Shown here in pieces: positions 1 to 6,294 of a stretch of DNA of 29,139 nt (positions within the stretch are counted from its first letter, which is position 1; each line of letters opens with the position of its first letter). The stretch spans positions 1 through 29,139 of the IMG/VR virus record IMGVR_UViG_3300008108_001005; one strand, written 5' to 3'. The notes below the pieces were generated by a model that searched no databases, was not told where the DNA came from, and was given only the letters and a program-made list of their open reading frames with translations. Made by a program: the position numbers and the translations under genes. This DNA is from a virus.

Positions 1-794
1 GTGTCGAGTCGGTACTTCATGACCTTCTGGCCGTCGAGGCCGCTGAGCATGCTGATCATGCGAAGGATCACTTGAGCGCTGGACATCTCCAGACTAAAGA
101 ACAGCACCGGGACGCCACGCTGTGCCATGTTCAGCATCTCGCTGATGGCCATGGCAGTCTTGCCCATGCCGGGACGTCCTGCCATGTACATGAGGTCCGT
201 CTTCTGGTGGCCTCCGATCAGCCGATCGACGCACTGGAGTCCTGTCGACACGCCACTCACTCCGCTCGCTTCCTTTTCACGTGAAATGACGTCTTCTGTG
301 ACCTTCTCAGTCAGTTCTCCGACGTGTGAGACTGTGGTCTTCACGTTCGTCGAGAAGATGCCTGTCATCTGGGTAGAGAAACGGTCGAACATCTCGAAGA
401 CGTCAGCGCTCGGATCGTATGCTTGCTCGTTCACTTGTGCACTGATCCGCGCGAACTCTCTCTTCATGTGGTGCTCGCTGAGCATCAGACACCACTGCTC
501 GAGGTTAGCCGATGAGGCGACGCGTGAGGTGAGTCCTGCGATGTATGCCGGACCTCCAGACTGATCGAGCAGGCGCTTTTTGCGCACGTGCTGCGTCACG
601 GTCAGGATGTCGATCGGCTTGTTCTCGATGAAGAGCTCCGCCATCGTCTCGAAGATAGTGGCATGGCGTCCGTCGTAGAAGCGGTCGGCACTCAAGTGAG
701 CGATCGCTGTGCTCATGGCCTTCGTGTCGAGCAGCACGGCGCCCAGCACGAGCTGTTCGAGCTCTGTGTCGTGTGAAGGTATTCTTGAGATCAT
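1..794 (-). CDS. dnaB: Replicative DNA helicase, DnaB family (C-terminus cut by window edge)
   Basis: This gene reads leftward off the window, so only the first 264 codons are visible. The translation begins MISRIPSHDTELEQLVLGAV, a typical DnaB N-terminal (primase-binding) opening. After a linker comes the RecA-like helicase core with Walker A GRPGMGKT at about residues 206-213 and the DnaB signature FFSLEMS at about 232-238. The later Walker B and arginine-finger parts lie outside the window. The protein should be the hexameric 5'-3' helicase that unwinds the phage fork. Its ATG overlaps the stop of the upstream replication gene (ATGA), so the two are translationally coupled, as lambda-type initiator and loader genes often are. 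Seen: motifs and overlap. Known: DnaB family chemistry. Assignment is firm. Confidence 0.95.
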   Translation of the reverse strand, partial: MISRIPSHDTELEQLVLGAVLLDTKAMSTAIAHLSADRFYDGRHATIFETMAELFIENKPIDILTVTQHVRKKRLLDQSGGPAYIAGLTSRVASSANLEQWCLMLSEHHMKREFARISAQVNEQAYDPSADVFEMFDRFSTQMTGIFSTNVKTTVSHVGELTEKVTEDVISREKEASGVSGVSTGLQCVDRLIGGHQKTDLMYMAGRPGMGKTAMAISEMLNMAQRGVPVLFFSLEMSSAQVILRMISMLSGLDGQKVMKYRLD

Positions 795-1420
795 GCTGGT
801 CTGTATTTATCGGCCGCCTGCCATACCGCAGGCACGTCTCCGATCGCCGGGTTGTAGTTAGTTGGGAGGACGATCTCCTTCGGTGCTTGTGGCTTGTGCT
901 CTTCGCGGAACCATACGCCGCGCATCTTTTGTTTCCATGCTCGGACAGGTTCGCCTCGTGAGTCCTTCCAGCCTGCCTCTGCGTAGTAGTGGTATGCTTT
1001 CGTCGCGATCTCCACGCTGTACCCGTTCTCTTTGAAAAACGTCTGGACCTCTTCGAGTGTGGGTGCAAGAGCGGAGCGCTTGCCCTTTACATTCTCATTT
1101 ACATTTACATTTTCATTTTCATTAGCTTCTGCTTTGCTTCCTTTTTGCTTCTCGTTTGCTTCTGTTTTGCTTCTGTTTTGCTTCTCGCTTGCTTTCAACT
1201 TGCTGCCGTCTTGCTTTTTGCCGTTCGTGTAGCGCTTGATGTTAGCCTCCAGCTGCGGACGGATCAGAGTGAAGACAGTCTTCGCGATACCGGTCAGATG
1301 TGGCTCGTTAAAATTCAGCGAGTACTCGCAGATCGCATTCCAGACCTGAGCCTGTGCATCAGTGGGCAGGTCGACGATGGCCTCGTAGAAGCTGCGGTAA
1401 ATTATAAAAGAGTCTCTCAT
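791..1420 (-). CDS. DUF6291-like phage replication protein containing the iteron-like array
   Basis: A 209-aa protein starting MRDSFIIYRSFYEAIVDL, the typical opening of DUF6291 proteins, which sit next to helicase genes in Bacteroidota phages. I start it at 1420 because the family-like sequence begins there and the preceding bases are AT-rich; an in-frame ATG at 1528 would add 36 residues unlike the family. Residues about 1-75 form the conserved domain. Residues about 76-115 are a low-complexity linker of 11-residue repeats (SK.EANEKQ pattern) followed by an Asn/Glu/Val run. Residues about 120-209 are a second basic, aromatic-rich domain (VWFREEHKP). The linker is encoded by strict 11-bp tandem DNA repeats and an AT-rich hexamer tract, listed separately as a possible origin. 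It probably acts as replication initiator or helicase loader; that role is inferred from position and architecture. Confidence 0.8.
   Translation of the reverse strand: MRDSFIIYRSFYEAIVDLPTDAQAQVWNAICEYSLNFNEPHLTGIAKTVFTLIRPQLEANIKRYTNGKKQDGSKLKASEKQNRSKTEANEKQKGSKAEANENENVNVNENVKGKRSALAPTLEEVQTFFKENGYSVEIATKAYHYYAEAGWKDSRGEPVRAWKQKMRGVWFREEHKPQAPKEIVLPTNYNPAIGDVPAVWQAADKYRPA
1091..1126 (-). repeat. AT-rich hexamer tract beside the iterons (candidate DNA unwinding element)
   Basis: Six consecutive hexamers of the type ATTTAC or ATTTTC run from 1091 to 1126, abutting the 11-bp array. This is a short strongly AT-rich stretch inside an otherwise GC-richer region. In the coding direction it follows the iterons, the same order as in the lambda origin (iterons, then AT-rich). 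It encodes the Asn/Glu/Val run of the replication protein. The unwinding role is inferred. Confidence 0.55.
1125..1223 (-). repeat. Nine-unit 11-bp direct repeat array (candidate replication iterons)
   Basis: On the plus strand, units begin with GCT at 1125, 1136, 1147, 1158, 1169, 1180, 1191, 1202 and 1213, exactly 11 bp apart. The consensus is GCTTCTGTTTT; the last three units are degenerate. Because 11 is not a multiple of 3, the repeats are read in rotating frames and give an 11-residue protein repeat every three units. Spacing near one helical turn places all units on the same DNA face. The array lies inside the replication-protein gene, as lambda iterons lie inside gene O. Confidence 0.8.
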
Positions 1421-1528
1421 GTAAAAAATACGACCACCGCACGCAAAGGACACCCAGCGCTCGGTCGAGCTTTGGCAATGCGGCGGCAGTCTGTATTCAA
1501 GCTTTTCATGTACTGGGTGTCGATGCAA

Positions 1529-2287
1529 TTATAGGTTGCGGCCGTCCATGTTTGACCATGACTTTTGAACATTCAGGGTCCACTCTTGAACATAGCGCTG
1601 CTTCCATGCCTCCGCGCGTTCCATGCGCTCGCAGAGCAAGTTGAGCGCTACGATGTCGGCCTCGATCCGTGCGTAGTGAAGACGACGGTGCTCCGGTTGT
1701 CTCGGGTCGTAGCTGGCGAAGTAGGCCGCAGTGGTCTGATGTATCAGCATGTTCATCTGGACCTGCCAGTAGTAGTCCTCATTGATGTCTCGAAGAGTCT
1801 CGCCGCCTGTGATCCGTGAGTGCATGAAGTGCGTCACGCTGTTGTATGGGCACTTCATCTCCACGATCAGCATCGGATCCATCTCGCCGTCGTAGATTAT
1901 CGCGTCGGCTGAGCATCCAGCGTACTCATTGAACAGCTTGAAGGACGGCTTCATGACCATGCGGACCTCGCCACGTGACTCGAACTCGAGACGCTTGTGC
2001 AGCTCATTCAGTGCGTGCTCTTCCCACTCGTTTCCCCAGTCGATCGCGCGACCGTATGCGTCCTCCTGTGACTCACCTGTCACGATCTCCATGGCCTTCT
2101 GTATGACGTACTTCTCAGCGGCTTGTGATAGCTTCCCTGCATCGCGGTCGGCCTTGCTGCGTGGCTCGCTCATGAGGTTGTGGATCGTGCTGGCTGTGAA
2201 CTTGCCGAGGCGGATCTTGTCCCATGCCTCTGACTGTTGTCTGATCTCTTGTGCGTGCTGGAGCACGTCTGCGGTGTATTTGTTCAT
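1529..2287 (-). CDS. YqaJ-type / lambda-exonuclease-family viral recombinase nuclease
   Basis: A 252-aa PD-(D/E)XK nuclease of the YqaJ family. Visible signatures, in order: GKFTAS (about 28-33), the acidic GNEWEEHAL helix (85-93), the metal-binding Asp in CSADAI (128), the E-x-K motif in VEMKCP (143-145), and the conserved glutamine helix YYWQVQMNM (172-180). These enzymes resect dsDNA ends 5'-3' to expose a strand for an annealing partner. The gene just upstream encodes such a partner and its stop overlaps this ATG (ATGA), so the pair is an operonic exonuclease/annealase system like Red alpha/beta. It likely supports recombination-dependent replication and concatemer formation before packaging. 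Length is normal for the family. Confidence 0.92.
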   Translation of the reverse strand: MNKYTADVLQHAQEIRQQSEAWDKIRLGKFTASTIHNLMSEPRSKADRDAGKLSQAAEKYVIQKAMEIVTGESQEDAYGRAIDWGNEWEEHALNELHKRLEFESRGEVRMVMKPSFKLFNEYAGCSADAIIYDGEMDPMLIVEMKCPYNSVTHFMHSRITGGETLRDINEDYYWQVQMNMLIHQTTAAYFASYDPRQPEHRRLHYARIEADIVALNLLCERMERAEAWKQRYVQEWTLNVQKSWSNMDGRNL

Positions 2288-2967
2288 GCTTTGTTTGTGA
2301 GTAGATTTTCGATGTGTGCCTTCTGTTCTGGACTGATCAGCTCGGCGAGCTCTTCCATAGCTTGACGGATCTCGAACTCGTCCTCGCCCTTCTGGATGCT
2401 CTGCTCGATCAGCGCCATCGTGTGCTCTGGCAGCTTAGCGATCGGCACGTCCTTCCGGCTGATCTTGTAGGGCTTGTAGGTGTCCTTGTTCTTGCGGTTC
2501 AGATCGCGGCCGAATATCTTGCCGAGGGATTGCGCTGCATTTTTGAGGCACTCCGCCTTCAACTTCGGGAAGGCCATGTCGAGCGCGTTCGGCTTCTTAT
2601 TTGATGGCGAGAGTGCCCACTGATTTCGGAGCTGTGGATCGTCTTTTATCGAGTCCGGCACGCGGTCGACCATGATGACGACCGAAGCGGCACCAGTGCG
2701 ACGGATCTCCATGCCCGTCACCGGGTGAACTACCACGAGCTCGAGCGATGCCTGCACCTCGTTCGCGATCGTGTGCCACTTGAAGTTCTCAGTTTTCCAC
2801 TGACCGAAGTACATCTCGTCCAGCGTCATTTCGATGTGACTGATGACGACGGTCTTCGCCTTTTTGTCTGGTGTTGACTCGGTCGACTCTTCGGTCGGTT
2901 CCGCGTTGAGTCGCGCTTGGAACTTCTGGAGCGCGTCGATGTGGGTGTCTTGTATTGGGTATCTCAT
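2284..2967 (-). CDS. Single-strand annealing protein, Rad52/Erf-like
   Basis: A 227-aa protein. The N-terminal 40 residues are charged and probably flexible. Residues about 45-165 look like a Rad52/Erf-type annealing core: a strand-rich segment with VQASLELVVVHPVTG, then the helix KLKAECLKNAAQSLGKIFGR, which matches the pattern of Rad52-family helices in phage annealases. The C-terminal 60 residues are helical and acidic and could contact the exonuclease. Its stop overlaps the start of the YqaJ nuclease gene, the standard arrangement for phage recombination pairs. It should coat ssDNA made by the nuclease and anneal complementary strands. Which annealase subfamily it belongs to (Rad52-like, Erf or RecT) is not certain from the sequence alone; annealase identity also rests on context. 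Confidence 0.75.
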   Translation of the reverse strand: MRYPIQDTHIDALQKFQARLNAEPTEESTESTPDKKAKTVVISHIEMTLDEMYFGQWKTENFKWHTIANEVQASLELVVVHPVTGMEIRRTGAASVVIMVDRVPDSIKDDPQLRNQWALSPSNKKPNALDMAFPKLKAECLKNAAQSLGKIFGRDLNRKNKDTYKPYKISRKDVPIAKLPEHTMALIEQSIQKGEDEFEIRQAMEELAELISPEQKAHIENLLTNKA

Positions 2968-3281
2968 AACTCTGGAGTTTTTGCGTAGTTTGAATGCATG
3001 AACATCACAGCGCCTTCGAGCTGAAAAACGAACTGGGCCCCAGTGATGACGTGATAGCGATCCGTGAAGGACTGATGAACTGGATGCTCGAAGGGAAGAG
3101 GCTCAGCCGGATCGAACGCATGGCGGTCAATTTTGCACCACTCTGTCGTATCACGATCACGCTGGAGTCGGATGTAGTGGCTCTTGTAGATTGCAATGTA
3201 CACGCGTGTGCCGCTTGCCTTGTAGATCGGCTCAGTGATCTCGTGACGGATCACGGTGCCTGCGTAGGTCTGGAGTATCAT
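2964..3281 (-). CDS. Hypothetical 105-aa protein, paralogue of the next gene upstream
   Basis: Function not recognised. The protein is 105 residues, soluble-looking and strand-rich, with a core VYIAIYKSHYIRL at about 27-39. It shares a pattern with the adjacent 105-aa protein: E[IL]xxP near residues 14-18, then V[YF]xAI...HYI. Both have the same length, which points to an old tandem duplication. The start has an unusually strong Shine-Dalgarno, AAGGAGGT six bases before ATG. The ATG overlaps the upstream stop (ATGA) and the stop overlaps the annealase start. Position suggests an early function linked to recombination or host takeover; that is only inferred. Confidence 0.7.
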   Translation of the reverse strand: MILQTYAGTVIRHEITEPIYKASGTRVYIAIYKSHYIRLQRDRDTTEWCKIDRHAFDPAEPLPFEHPVHQSFTDRYHVITGAQFVFQLEGAVMFMHSNYAKTPEL

Positions 3282-3595
3282 GGCTGCACCTCCTTCCTAA
3301 AAGTCGTCATGTCCACGAACACTTGCGCGAGCTTAGCCTCGAAGCGGCCCTGAGTGGAGTCGATAAATTCGTCACTCGTTAGCACGCGACCGAAGGAGCT
3401 GAGCGGGTCGATGTTCTCGTCTTGCTTGATCGCTTCCGTCTTGATGTATCGGAAGTCCTTGCTGTATGACTCGTAGATGTAAATATAGTGATCCTCCAAG
3501 ATAGCACAGAAGACGTTGCCGTCTACGTTCTCGCGGAAGGAAGGAGCGACGAGCTCAACCGATGTCGTCGTCCGATGAGTGAGGCTGATATTCAT
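3278..3595 (-). CDS. Hypothetical 105-aa protein, tandem paralogue
   Basis: Function not recognised. The protein has 105 residues with a strand-rich core VFCAILEDHYIYIY at about 28-41, matching the core of the neighbouring 105-aa protein. The second half is more acidic (KQDENIDPL). A strong Shine-Dalgarno, AGGAGGT, sits six bases before ATG, at the same spacing as in the paralogue and with a similar spacer, so the ribosome site seems to have been duplicated with the gene. ATGA overlaps at both ends tie it into the early operon. Confidence 0.7.
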   Translation of the reverse strand: MNISLTHRTTTSVELVAPSFRENVDGNVFCAILEDHYIYIYESYSKDFRYIKTEAIKQDENIDPLSSFGRVLTSDEFIDSTQGRFEAKLAQVFVDMTTFRKEVQP

Positions 3596-3843
3596 GACTC
3601 TACCTCCTCGTCTTCGTTAGTTAGGAAGCCGAAGTTCGACGGCATGAGCTCGATGCGATAGTCGTGACCAACACCACCGGCACTCATTAGCGCGGTGCCT
3701 TGTGGGAGTTCGGTGTAGTCGTAGCCCAGCTCGTCGCAGCGTTGAATGAATGACGTGTGAGCGTCCTGCCATGAGCTGAAAAAGTGAACAGCGTGCGACT
3801 TCTGTGAGCCGCTGATCTGTTCGATCGTGATACAGTACTTCAT
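3592..3843 (-). CDS. Hypothetical 83-aa protein, first gene of the early leftward operon
   Basis: Function not recognised. The 83-aa protein begins MKYCITIEQISGSQ and has a strand-helix-strand look (ITIEQ, SWQDAHTSFIQRCDELGY, then GHDYRIELMPS), as in small ferredoxin-like folds; the C-terminus is acidic (NEDEEVES). An alternative start at 3883 in another frame gives an unconvincing Arg-rich product. It is the first gene after a promoter-like box (3870-3877) and overlaps the next gene by ATGA. No Shine-Dalgarno precedes it; the leader is short and A/T-rich, normal for Bacteroidota. Confidence 0.7.
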   Translation of the reverse strand: MKYCITIEQISGSQKSHAVHFFSSWQDAHTSFIQRCDELGYDYTELPQGTALMSAGGVGHDYRIELMPSNFGFLTNEDEEVES

Positions 3844-3869
3844 TTGGTGTGTTTTTTAAATTTGTGAGA

Positions 3870-3877
3870 CAAATGTA
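3870..3877 (-). promoter_or_regulatory. Bacteroidota-type -7 promoter box for the early operon
   Basis: On the minus strand the octamer is TACATTTG, a full match to the Bacteroidota primary-sigma -7 consensus TAnnTTTG. It lies about 27 bases upstream of the ATG at 3843. No good TTTG -33 box is visible at the usual 19-21 bp spacing, so the site may need an activator. The same octamer occurs at 26554-26561 before the late operon. The region 3844-3981 holds no gene. Confidence 0.5.
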
Positions 3878-3981
3878 CGTCACTATTTTGCTACATTAAT
3901 AAGAAAAAACACGGAGTTATTAGTCGCGAGCTGTTAATATAGCGCAACTAACTGAAGGTTAGCCTGTAAAGTGTTGAAAAG

Positions 3982-4362
3982 TTAGTGCTCGAAGTGTGGT
4001 AGATCCTTAAATCGGCGCCATTCTCCACCCCATTCGACGCCATCGAAGAGATCGCTCACGATCTTGGCGAAGCGCTTGAAGTGGATCGACGACCAGTCAA
4101 GGCTTCCCTGTCTTTTGAATGCGATGTCGAAGGCTCTCGCTGGGTAGACGTTGTGCTTGCCGTTCTGCTCGATATATGTCACGATCTTGCCGGGCTTCGT
4201 TCTGCCTTGAGCGTAGAGTTTTTTCTGCTCTTCGTTGGTTCTGAAGGTGCAGGTCAGGAACGGCTGAGGCATGTCCTTGTACTTCTCAGCGTATACCTTC
4301 GAGGACTGCATCCAGACGAGCTGAAGGAACTCGGTGCAGTCATTTATGTCACGACTGGGCAT
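3982..4362 (-). CDS. Endolysin, M15-family peptidase (VanY / L-Ala-D-Glu type)
   Basis: A 126-aa zinc peptidase. The sequence shows TFRTNEEQKKLYAQGR (39-54), then the zinc region with H70 in KHNVYPARAFDIAF and D79, then WGGEW (111-115) and the C-terminal DLPHFEH with H123. H70, D79 and H123 are the expected zinc ligands of M15 endopeptidases such as T5 endolysin; the HNVYPARAFD spacing is the longer variant found in many phage members. It should cut peptidoglycan stem-peptide bonds at lysis. There is no signal peptide, so export depends on a holin, and two membrane-protein genes lie immediately upstream. The start overlaps the preceding gene by 14 bases. It is the last gene of the late leftward block. 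Confidence 0.92.
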   Translation of the reverse strand: MPSRDINDCTEFLQLVWMQSSKVYAEKYKDMPQPFLTCTFRTNEEQKKLYAQGRTKPGKIVTYIEQNGKHNVYPARAFDIAFKRQGSLDWSSIHFKRFAKIVSDLFDGVEWGGEWRRFKDLPHFEH

Positions 4363-4933
4363 TGCTTAGGCTGTTTATGGTTTGATCTTTTACGTGCGAA
4401 CTGCGTGAGCTTCCCACGTAGTAACTGAAAATAGACGCGCCGATGCTCATGATCGCGCCGAAGGTCATGTCAGCGAGTCGCTGATTCTCTTGTGGTATTG
4501 TGATAAAGATCAGCGAGAGCACGACACCGATGAGCAGGACCAGACCAGACACGACGACCGCAGCCATCAGCCAGTCACGCTTGCCGGTGGCCTTCGTGAA
4601 CTCGGCCTCCCGGAGTCTTGCGCTGGTGCGATCTTCGACTTCTGTCTTGTATGCTTCCAGCTCTGTCTGCATGTCGATCCGGTGCATCTCCAGCGTGAAC
4701 TCCAGCTTGAACTTCTCGAAGTCCTGCGCGAGCTTTGCGGCTTCATCGCTCTGTCCCTTTTTGCCATTGATCAGCGCGCCCACTGTCTCGATGGCTTGTA
4801 TACCGGTCACGTCACCGACGACCTCCAGTATGTCACCGGCCACGGGCTTCACGCGATCACGGACAAAAGTCCCGAACTTCGAGTTCCGGATCTTCTCGCC
4901 GATGCGCTGCTTGTCTTTTGGCTCGTCACTCAT
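4349..4933 (-). CDS. Two-helix membrane protein, holin/spanin-associated candidate
   Basis: A 194-aa protein. Residues about 1-60 are soluble with a Gly/Val-rich segment (GDILEVVGDVTGIQAIETVG). Residues about 63-115 form a charged, probably coiled-coil helix. A first membrane segment runs at about 120-145 (LMAAVVVSGLVLLIGVVLS) and a second at about 158-178 (FGAIMSIGASIFSYYVG). It lies between a three-helix holin candidate and the M15 endolysin and overlaps both, so a lysis role is likely. It could be a second holin, an antiholin or an inner-membrane lysis accessory. No lipobox is seen, so it is not an outer-membrane spanin. The family resembles membrane proteins often annotated as holins in Bacteroidota phages; the exact role is inferred. 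Confidence 0.75.
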   Translation of the reverse strand: MSDEPKDKQRIGEKIRNSKFGTFVRDRVKPVAGDILEVVGDVTGIQAIETVGALINGKKGQSDEAAKLAQDFEKFKLEFTLEMHRIDMQTELEAYKTEVEDRTSARLREAEFTKATGKRDWLMAAVVVSGLVLLIGVVLSLIFITIPQENQRLADMTFGAIMSIGASIFSYYVGSSRSSHVKDQTINSLSNAQS

Positions 4934-5256
4934 TTGCGCTTGAACATCGAGAGCACGTTGTTGAGGATCGTCTTGTGGTTCTCCATGACGTATTGGATCA
5001 GCTTCTCACCGAAGAGAGTGGCAAGCGGGACCAGTATCTGAGAGAGATCAGTGTGGCCGCTGCTCATGCAGTACTGCGAGGTCAGGTACCCACAGAAGAC
5101 AGAGAGCGCGATGACTGCGACCCACTGAATGAAAGAGAGAGTGCGTTTCATGTATATGTCGTAGCTTAGTTTCGCAAGTAGACCGACGCCGATGCCGACG
5201 ACGTAGGTGTGAGTGTGATTGAATAGTTCAGCGAGTTCTGTCCACAGTGCCTTCAT
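4930..5256 (-). CDS. Phage holin (three membrane helices)
   Basis: A 108-aa protein with three hydrophobic segments: about 16-34 (TYVVGIGVGLLAKLSYDIY), about 40-62 (LSFIQWVAVIALSVFCGYLTS) and a weaker one about 71-90 (LSQILVPLATLFGEKLIQY), then a basic tail ending KRK. Size, three helices and a charged C-terminus fit class I / LydA-like holins, which open the inner membrane to release the endolysin. The stop overlaps the next membrane-protein gene (ATGA). The start lies inside the end of a 40-codon ORF (29-base overlap). Confidence 0.8.
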   Translation of the reverse strand: MKALWTELAELFNHTHTYVVGIGVGLLAKLSYDIYMKRTLSFIQWVAVIALSVFCGYLTSQYCMSSGHTDLSQILVPLATLFGEKLIQYVMENHKTILNNVLSMFKRK

Positions 5257-5350
5257 TTTGTGATCGTTTTTTCAGTTGACTGAGCAGCTCCTTCTCGTAG
5301 CGCTTGAGCTTCTCCAAATAGACTCGTTTTTCGTCTCTTTTCTCTCTCAT
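5228..5350 (-). CDS. Small 40-aa charged helical protein (hypothetical)
   Basis: A 40-codon ORF starting nine bases after the connector gene ends. The product begins MREKRDEKRVYLEKLKRYEK and is almost all Lys/Arg/Glu/Leu in a heptad-like pattern, so it is probably a short coiled coil. It runs 29 bases into the holin gene in another frame. Its place between the connector and holin stops and starts, with an A/T-rich leader, favours a real gene; the overlap is longer than elsewhere in this genome, which lowers confidence. Function unknown. Confidence 0.45.
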   Translation of the reverse strand: MREKRDEKRVYLEKLKRYEKELLSQLKKRSQNEGTVDRTR

Positions 5351-5359
5351 GGTTGCACT

Positions 5360-5920
5360 TTATGGAATGAAGTCGATGCGGCGACCGTAGTAGTCCGGAG
5401 GATTCACTGGCATGCTCCGGCTGAAGTCGTACCCGAACGGCTGACGACGCTGCAAAGGTGAGCGCTGCGGCCATACATTCGAGCTGTACTCTGGGAAGTC
5501 GGCCGAGTTCGCGCAGAGGTAGTCGAAGAGGAGCCCGGTGTAGTACTCCGCGTTCTGCCGATAGCGGACGATGAAGTCCTTCATCGTGGCGTCACTCATG
5601 CCGGTGCCATCTTCTGACGATCGCTGCACGAAGGTGCCGTTGTCGAGCTTGTACACGAGCGAAGGAAGAGCCTCGACCATGGTCCACCAGAGGACGACCT
5701 TCTGACAGTACTCGGTGACGAGTGTCTCGTAGTCACCGCTCAGCGTATTGCCTGCGATGTCGTCCTTGAGCTTGTTGTATAGGTTCGTGCCCAGCCACGG
5801 TTGCAGATACTTGTCCTGAGCGAGGTATACGCTCGGATAGAGGAGGTTCGAGTCAACTGCTCCGTTGACTTGTGTGTACTTTTTGATGTACACGTCGCTG
5901 ATGAATAGGATCTCTGCCAT
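5360..5920 (-). CDS. Head-tail connector / head completion protein (gp6-like, DUF6712-type)
   Basis: A 186-aa protein. Residues about 1-125 are helical with a pattern typical of connector adaptors: NLLYPSVYLAQDKYLQPWLGTNLYN at 25-49, then TEYCQKVVLWWTMVEALPSLVYKL. The last 55 residues are Pro/Arg/Tyr-rich (WPQRSPLQRRQPFGYDFSRS) and probably extend into the portal or neck. Proteins of this kind follow the portal gene in Bacteroidota phages and form the ring beneath it. The gene lies directly downstream of the portal region (11 bases). Family name is from memory; the functional call rests on position and the N-terminal pattern. Confidence 0.75.
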   Translation of the reverse strand: MAEILFISDVYIKKYTQVNGAVDSNLLYPSVYLAQDKYLQPWLGTNLYNKLKDDIAGNTLSGDYETLVTEYCQKVVLWWTMVEALPSLVYKLDNGTFVQRSSEDGTGMSDATMKDFIVRYRQNAEYYTGLLFDYLCANSADFPEYSSNVWPQRSPLQRRQPFGYDFSRSMPVNPPDYYGRRIDFIP

Positions 5921-5931
5921 GTTTTTGAGTT

Positions 5932-6294
5932 TTATCCGTATTTAAGTGAGCCACGATCTGTTCGTTTGATCGGTGCGATGCCTTCGATGCCCTTCGGCTT
6001 CACGTATGGGACGTTGCCGACGCGCTCGTCATTCTCGAGTCCTTTGTTCGGCAGGAACTTGCCGCGCTCACGCTTGCGGAAGTAGATCTGACGCTTCCAG
6101 TGGTGGTGGCAGAAGCAGCCGCCGACATACTTGAACAAGTCGTAAGAGCTTTGGCCAGCTGTATGCGTACCGCAGCTTGTACAGACCACGATCTCCCCAT
6201 GCGCTCTTTTTGTCCGGTTCGGCGTATCCTTCGAGACTCTGGAGCTGATAGTCTTGCAAGTTCTCGCAGAACTGTCGCTCGATATCGGCATCAC
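5932..6294 (-). CDS. Portal C-terminal Cys/His domain, out of frame with the main portal ORF
   Basis: This reading frame carries the end of the portal protein. From about 6155 down to 5932 it encodes SYDLFKYVGGCFCHHHWKRQ, then a basic stretch (YFRKRERGKFLPNKGLEN) and a tail ending DRGSLKYG. The GG.C.CHHHW.R pattern followed by LPNKGLEN is the normal C-terminal end of this portal family as I recall it. The portal ORF upstream stays open in another frame to 6068. Relative to the portal frame this one is shifted +1 (or -2). The ATG at 6294 is probably not a real start; residues before about 40 are the shadow of the portal frame. Either the portal gene has a frameshift and small deletion around 6140-6175, or there is recoding or a sequence error. 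Confidence 0.6.
   Translation of the reverse strand: MMPISSDSSARTCKTISSRVSKDTPNRTKRAHGEIVVCTSCGTHTAGQSSYDLFKYVGGCFCHHHWKRQIYFRKRERGKFLPNKGLENDERVGNVPYVKPKGIEGIAPIKRTDRGSLKYG

Noticed and set aside
127-564. Plus-strand ORF opposite the helicase gene
   Set aside because: Antisense of a clear DnaB coding sequence; Met/Ser/Pro-rich translation without family features.
1125-1223. CRISPR array interpretation of the 11-bp repeats
   Set aside because: Units are too short, contiguous without spacers, and lie inside a coding gene; no cas genes are present.
4349-4933. Spanin assignment for the two-helix membrane protein
   Set aside because: No lipobox or nested outer-membrane lipoprotein ORF was seen; the topology is closer to a holin or accessory protein.
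5253-5474. 73-codon ORF across the connector end and holin upstream region
   Set aside because: Its first half is antiframe to the connector gene. The 40-codon frame at 5228-5350 fits the gap better.
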